A DNA stretch of 6,961 nt from an uncultured Eubacterium sp. (GTDB taxonomy: Bacteria > Bacillota > Clostridia > Peptostreptococcales > Anaerovoracaceae). The DNA is taken from positions 1 through 6,961 of the forward strand of contig CALCKF010000034.1 in the NCBI GenBank assembly GCA_937966095.1. Direction: 5' to 3'. The translations under genes and the position numbers were made by a program. Under the pieces are notes generated by a model that worked only from the letters and a program-made list of their open reading frames with translations, was not told where the DNA came from and ran no database searches. Of the stretch, positions 6,107-6,961 are shown piece after piece. Numbering within the stretch: the stretch's first letter is position 1; each line of letters starts with the position of its first letter.

Positions 6107-6114
6107 CCCTCCTT
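6107..6114 (-). promoter_or_regulatory. cysK ribosome site overlapping the preceding stop codon
   Basis: The minus strand reads AAGGAGGG, with AGGAGG 5 nt before the cysK ATG. Its first two bases are part of the TAA stop of the phosphatase gene (6113-6115). Ribosomes finishing the first gene end on this site, which points to translational coupling and settles the cysK start. Confidence 0.8.
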
Positions 6115-6733
6115 AAAATCTGTCCGTATCAAAAACATGCATGTCTTCCAATGACAGTATGTATCCATGCCCTGGTTCGGGGATCCATCCGTATAGGTTA
6201 TCCTTTTCTCTTGGATATATACTTTCCAGTATCGCGGATATAGTCCCTCCATGGCACACTACTATGGAAAGCGCCTCTTCTTCTCTATGCCTCATGGCCA
6301 TGACCTTGAGCATATGCTTTGCTTTCAGATTCTCAAAACTTCTGACTACTCTCCTGTAAAAAGCCTGAAGGCTTTCACCGTTAGGAGGAGAAAGATCTCC
6401 TCGTTTATCGGCGATCCACGTTTTATATTCCTCCAGTTCCTTCAGTTCCCGGTAGCTTTTCATCTCAAAATCTCCAAAATTTATTTCCTTCAGTCCTTCG
6501 ACCGTTTCGTGCCGGCATTTGCCGTATATAAGCTCCAGAGTCTGTTCCGTGCGTCTCAGACCTGAAGTGTAAAAATCAGCGCCGCTGCCATCAGGATATA
6601 TCCCGTCCCCGGCAAGCTTTTTAAGCTCTGCTATCCCTTCGTCTGACAACGGTATGTCTGCGTGGCCATAGTAAAGCTTCTGTTTGTTGCCTTCAGTTAT
6701 GCCGTGTCTTATCAGACATATCTTTGATATCAT
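6113..6733 (-). CDS. Histidine phosphatase (phosphoglycerate mutase-like) family protein
   Basis: A 206-residue member of the branch-1 histidine phosphatase superfamily. R9-H10-G11 in LIRHGITEGN is the phospho-acceptor motif. R60 or R61 (TSGLRRTEQT) binds phosphate, E83 (LKEINFGDFE) is the likely proton donor, and H161 in VVCHGGT is the second catalytic histidine. YYGHADIPLSDEG (21-33) is the usual substrate-loop region. The length suits small cofactor-dependent phosphatases such as alpha-ribazole phosphatase (CobC), GpmB-type enzymes and metal-independent phosphoserine phosphatases; sequence alone does not separate them. It is the first gene of an operon with cysK, 10 bp apart, so serine release for cysteine synthesis is an attractive but unproved role. 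The ribosome site is modest (AAGAAGG, about 7 nt before the ATG). Confidence 0.88.
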   Translation of the reverse strand: MISKICLIRHGITEGNKQKLYYGHADIPLSDEGIAELKKLAGDGIYPDGSGADFYTSGLRRTEQTLELIYGKCRHETVEGLKEINFGDFEMKSYRELKELEEYKTWIADKRGDLSPPNGESLQAFYRRVVRSFENLKAKHMLKVMAMRHREEEALSIVVCHGGTISAILESIYPREKDNLYGWIPEPGHGYILSLEDMHVFDTDRF

Positions 6734-6772
6734 CCAACTGCCTTCTTTCCGTGAAAATCTTTTTACGGTAAA

Positions 6773-6801
6773 AGTATAACATATAGTATGAAATTTTAGA
6801 A
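6773..6801 (-). promoter_or_regulatory. Probable promoter of the phosphatase-cysK operon
   Basis: On the minus strand an extended -10 (TGT followed by TATACT at 6773-6778, 5 of 6) lies 40 bp before the ATG. The -35 position at 17-bp spacing (TTCTAA, 6796-6801) is weak, which the TG extension may offset. The small palindrome TTTTAC-G-GTAAAA (6761-6773) covers the expected start point near 6766. Confidence 0.5.
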
Positions 6802-6830
6802 CATGTTAATCCTGTGCATATCATTTCCAT

Positions 6831-6859
6831 ATGACAATATCATAATGATTTGTTATAAT
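6831..6859 (+). promoter_or_regulatory. Strong promoter of the EamA-type transporter gene
   Basis: ATGACA (6831-6836, 5 of 6) and a consensus TATAAT (6854-6859) are spaced by 17 bp, with an extended -10 TG at 6851-6852. The expected start is near 6866, giving a leader of about 34 nt. A perfect 11-bp palindrome ATCAT-A-ATGAT (6839-6849) fills the spacer and could be an operator. Confidence 0.75.
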
Positions 6860-6899
6860 AGAAAATGTTTCAATAAAAGGCTCTGGAGGAATCGCTTAA

Positions 6900-6961
6900 A
6901 TGAACAGGAAACTGCGCGGTAATATTATGCTTGTACTCACTGCCCTTATATGGGGCAGCTC
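6900..6961 (+). CDS. EamA/DMT-type transporter, N-terminus only
   Basis: Only the first 20 residues are in the window; the gene runs off the right edge. They begin MNRKLRGNIMLVLTALIWGS: a short basic N-terminus followed by the start of a membrane helix with the A-L-I-W-G-S pattern typical of the first helix of EamA/DMT (RhaT-like) permeases. These are ten-helix inner-membrane exporters of amino acids and other metabolites. GGAGGA (6885-6890) lies 9 nt before the ATG and a strong promoter precedes it. It is divergent from the phosphatase-cysK operon. A cysteine-pathway exporter role would be speculation. The call rests on a very short segment. Confidence 0.65.
   Translation, partial: MNRKLRGNIMLVLTALIWGS

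Overview
The window looks like chromosomal DNA of a low-GC Gram-positive anaerobe, probably a Clostridia / Lachnospiraceae-type organism. The signs are strong AGGAGG ribosome sites, sigma-A-like promoters, intrinsic terminators and protein sequences of Firmicutes type. This placement is an inference from style; no marker gene is present.

Layout, left to right. (1) Bases 1-36 carry an intrinsic terminator closing an unseen plus-strand gene. (2) 132-710 (+) is a TetR/AcrR-type repressor with no target gene beside it. (3) 759-4345 (-) is a two-gene class I (Ia-like) ribonucleotide reductase operon, nrdA then nrdB, convergent with the TetR gene. (4) 4346-5146 is about 800 bases without a convincing intact gene. 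It holds a possible frame-broken coding remnant, an orphan Shine-Dalgarno sequence, a tandem direct repeat, a small perfect hairpin and, near its right end, two near-identical 25-bp inverted-repeat sites about 99 bp apart that bracket minus-strand promoter-like sequences. (5) 5147-6733 (-) is a tight operon of a histidine-phosphatase (phosphoglycerate-mutase-like) gene followed by cysK, closed by a clear intrinsic terminator. (6) 6734-6899 is a divergent promoter region. (7) 6900-6961 (+) is the start of an EamA/DMT-type transporter that runs out of the window.

The RNR operon makes deoxyribonucleotides: NrdA holds the catalytic site and an ATP-cone, and NrdB holds the diiron/tyrosyl-radical site. 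CysK makes cysteine from O-acetylserine and sulfide. The phosphatase upstream of it could release serine from phosphoserine, which would fit a serine-to-cysteine unit, but its substrate cannot be read from sequence.

Base composition changes across the cysK terminator. Hand-counted samples give 25% GC in part of nrdB (1201-1260) and 53% in part of cysK (5821-5880). The TetR-nrdAB side may therefore have a different history from the cysK side. I did not find a clear new multi-gene system. The most unusual structure is the paired 25-bp dyads upstream of nrdA.
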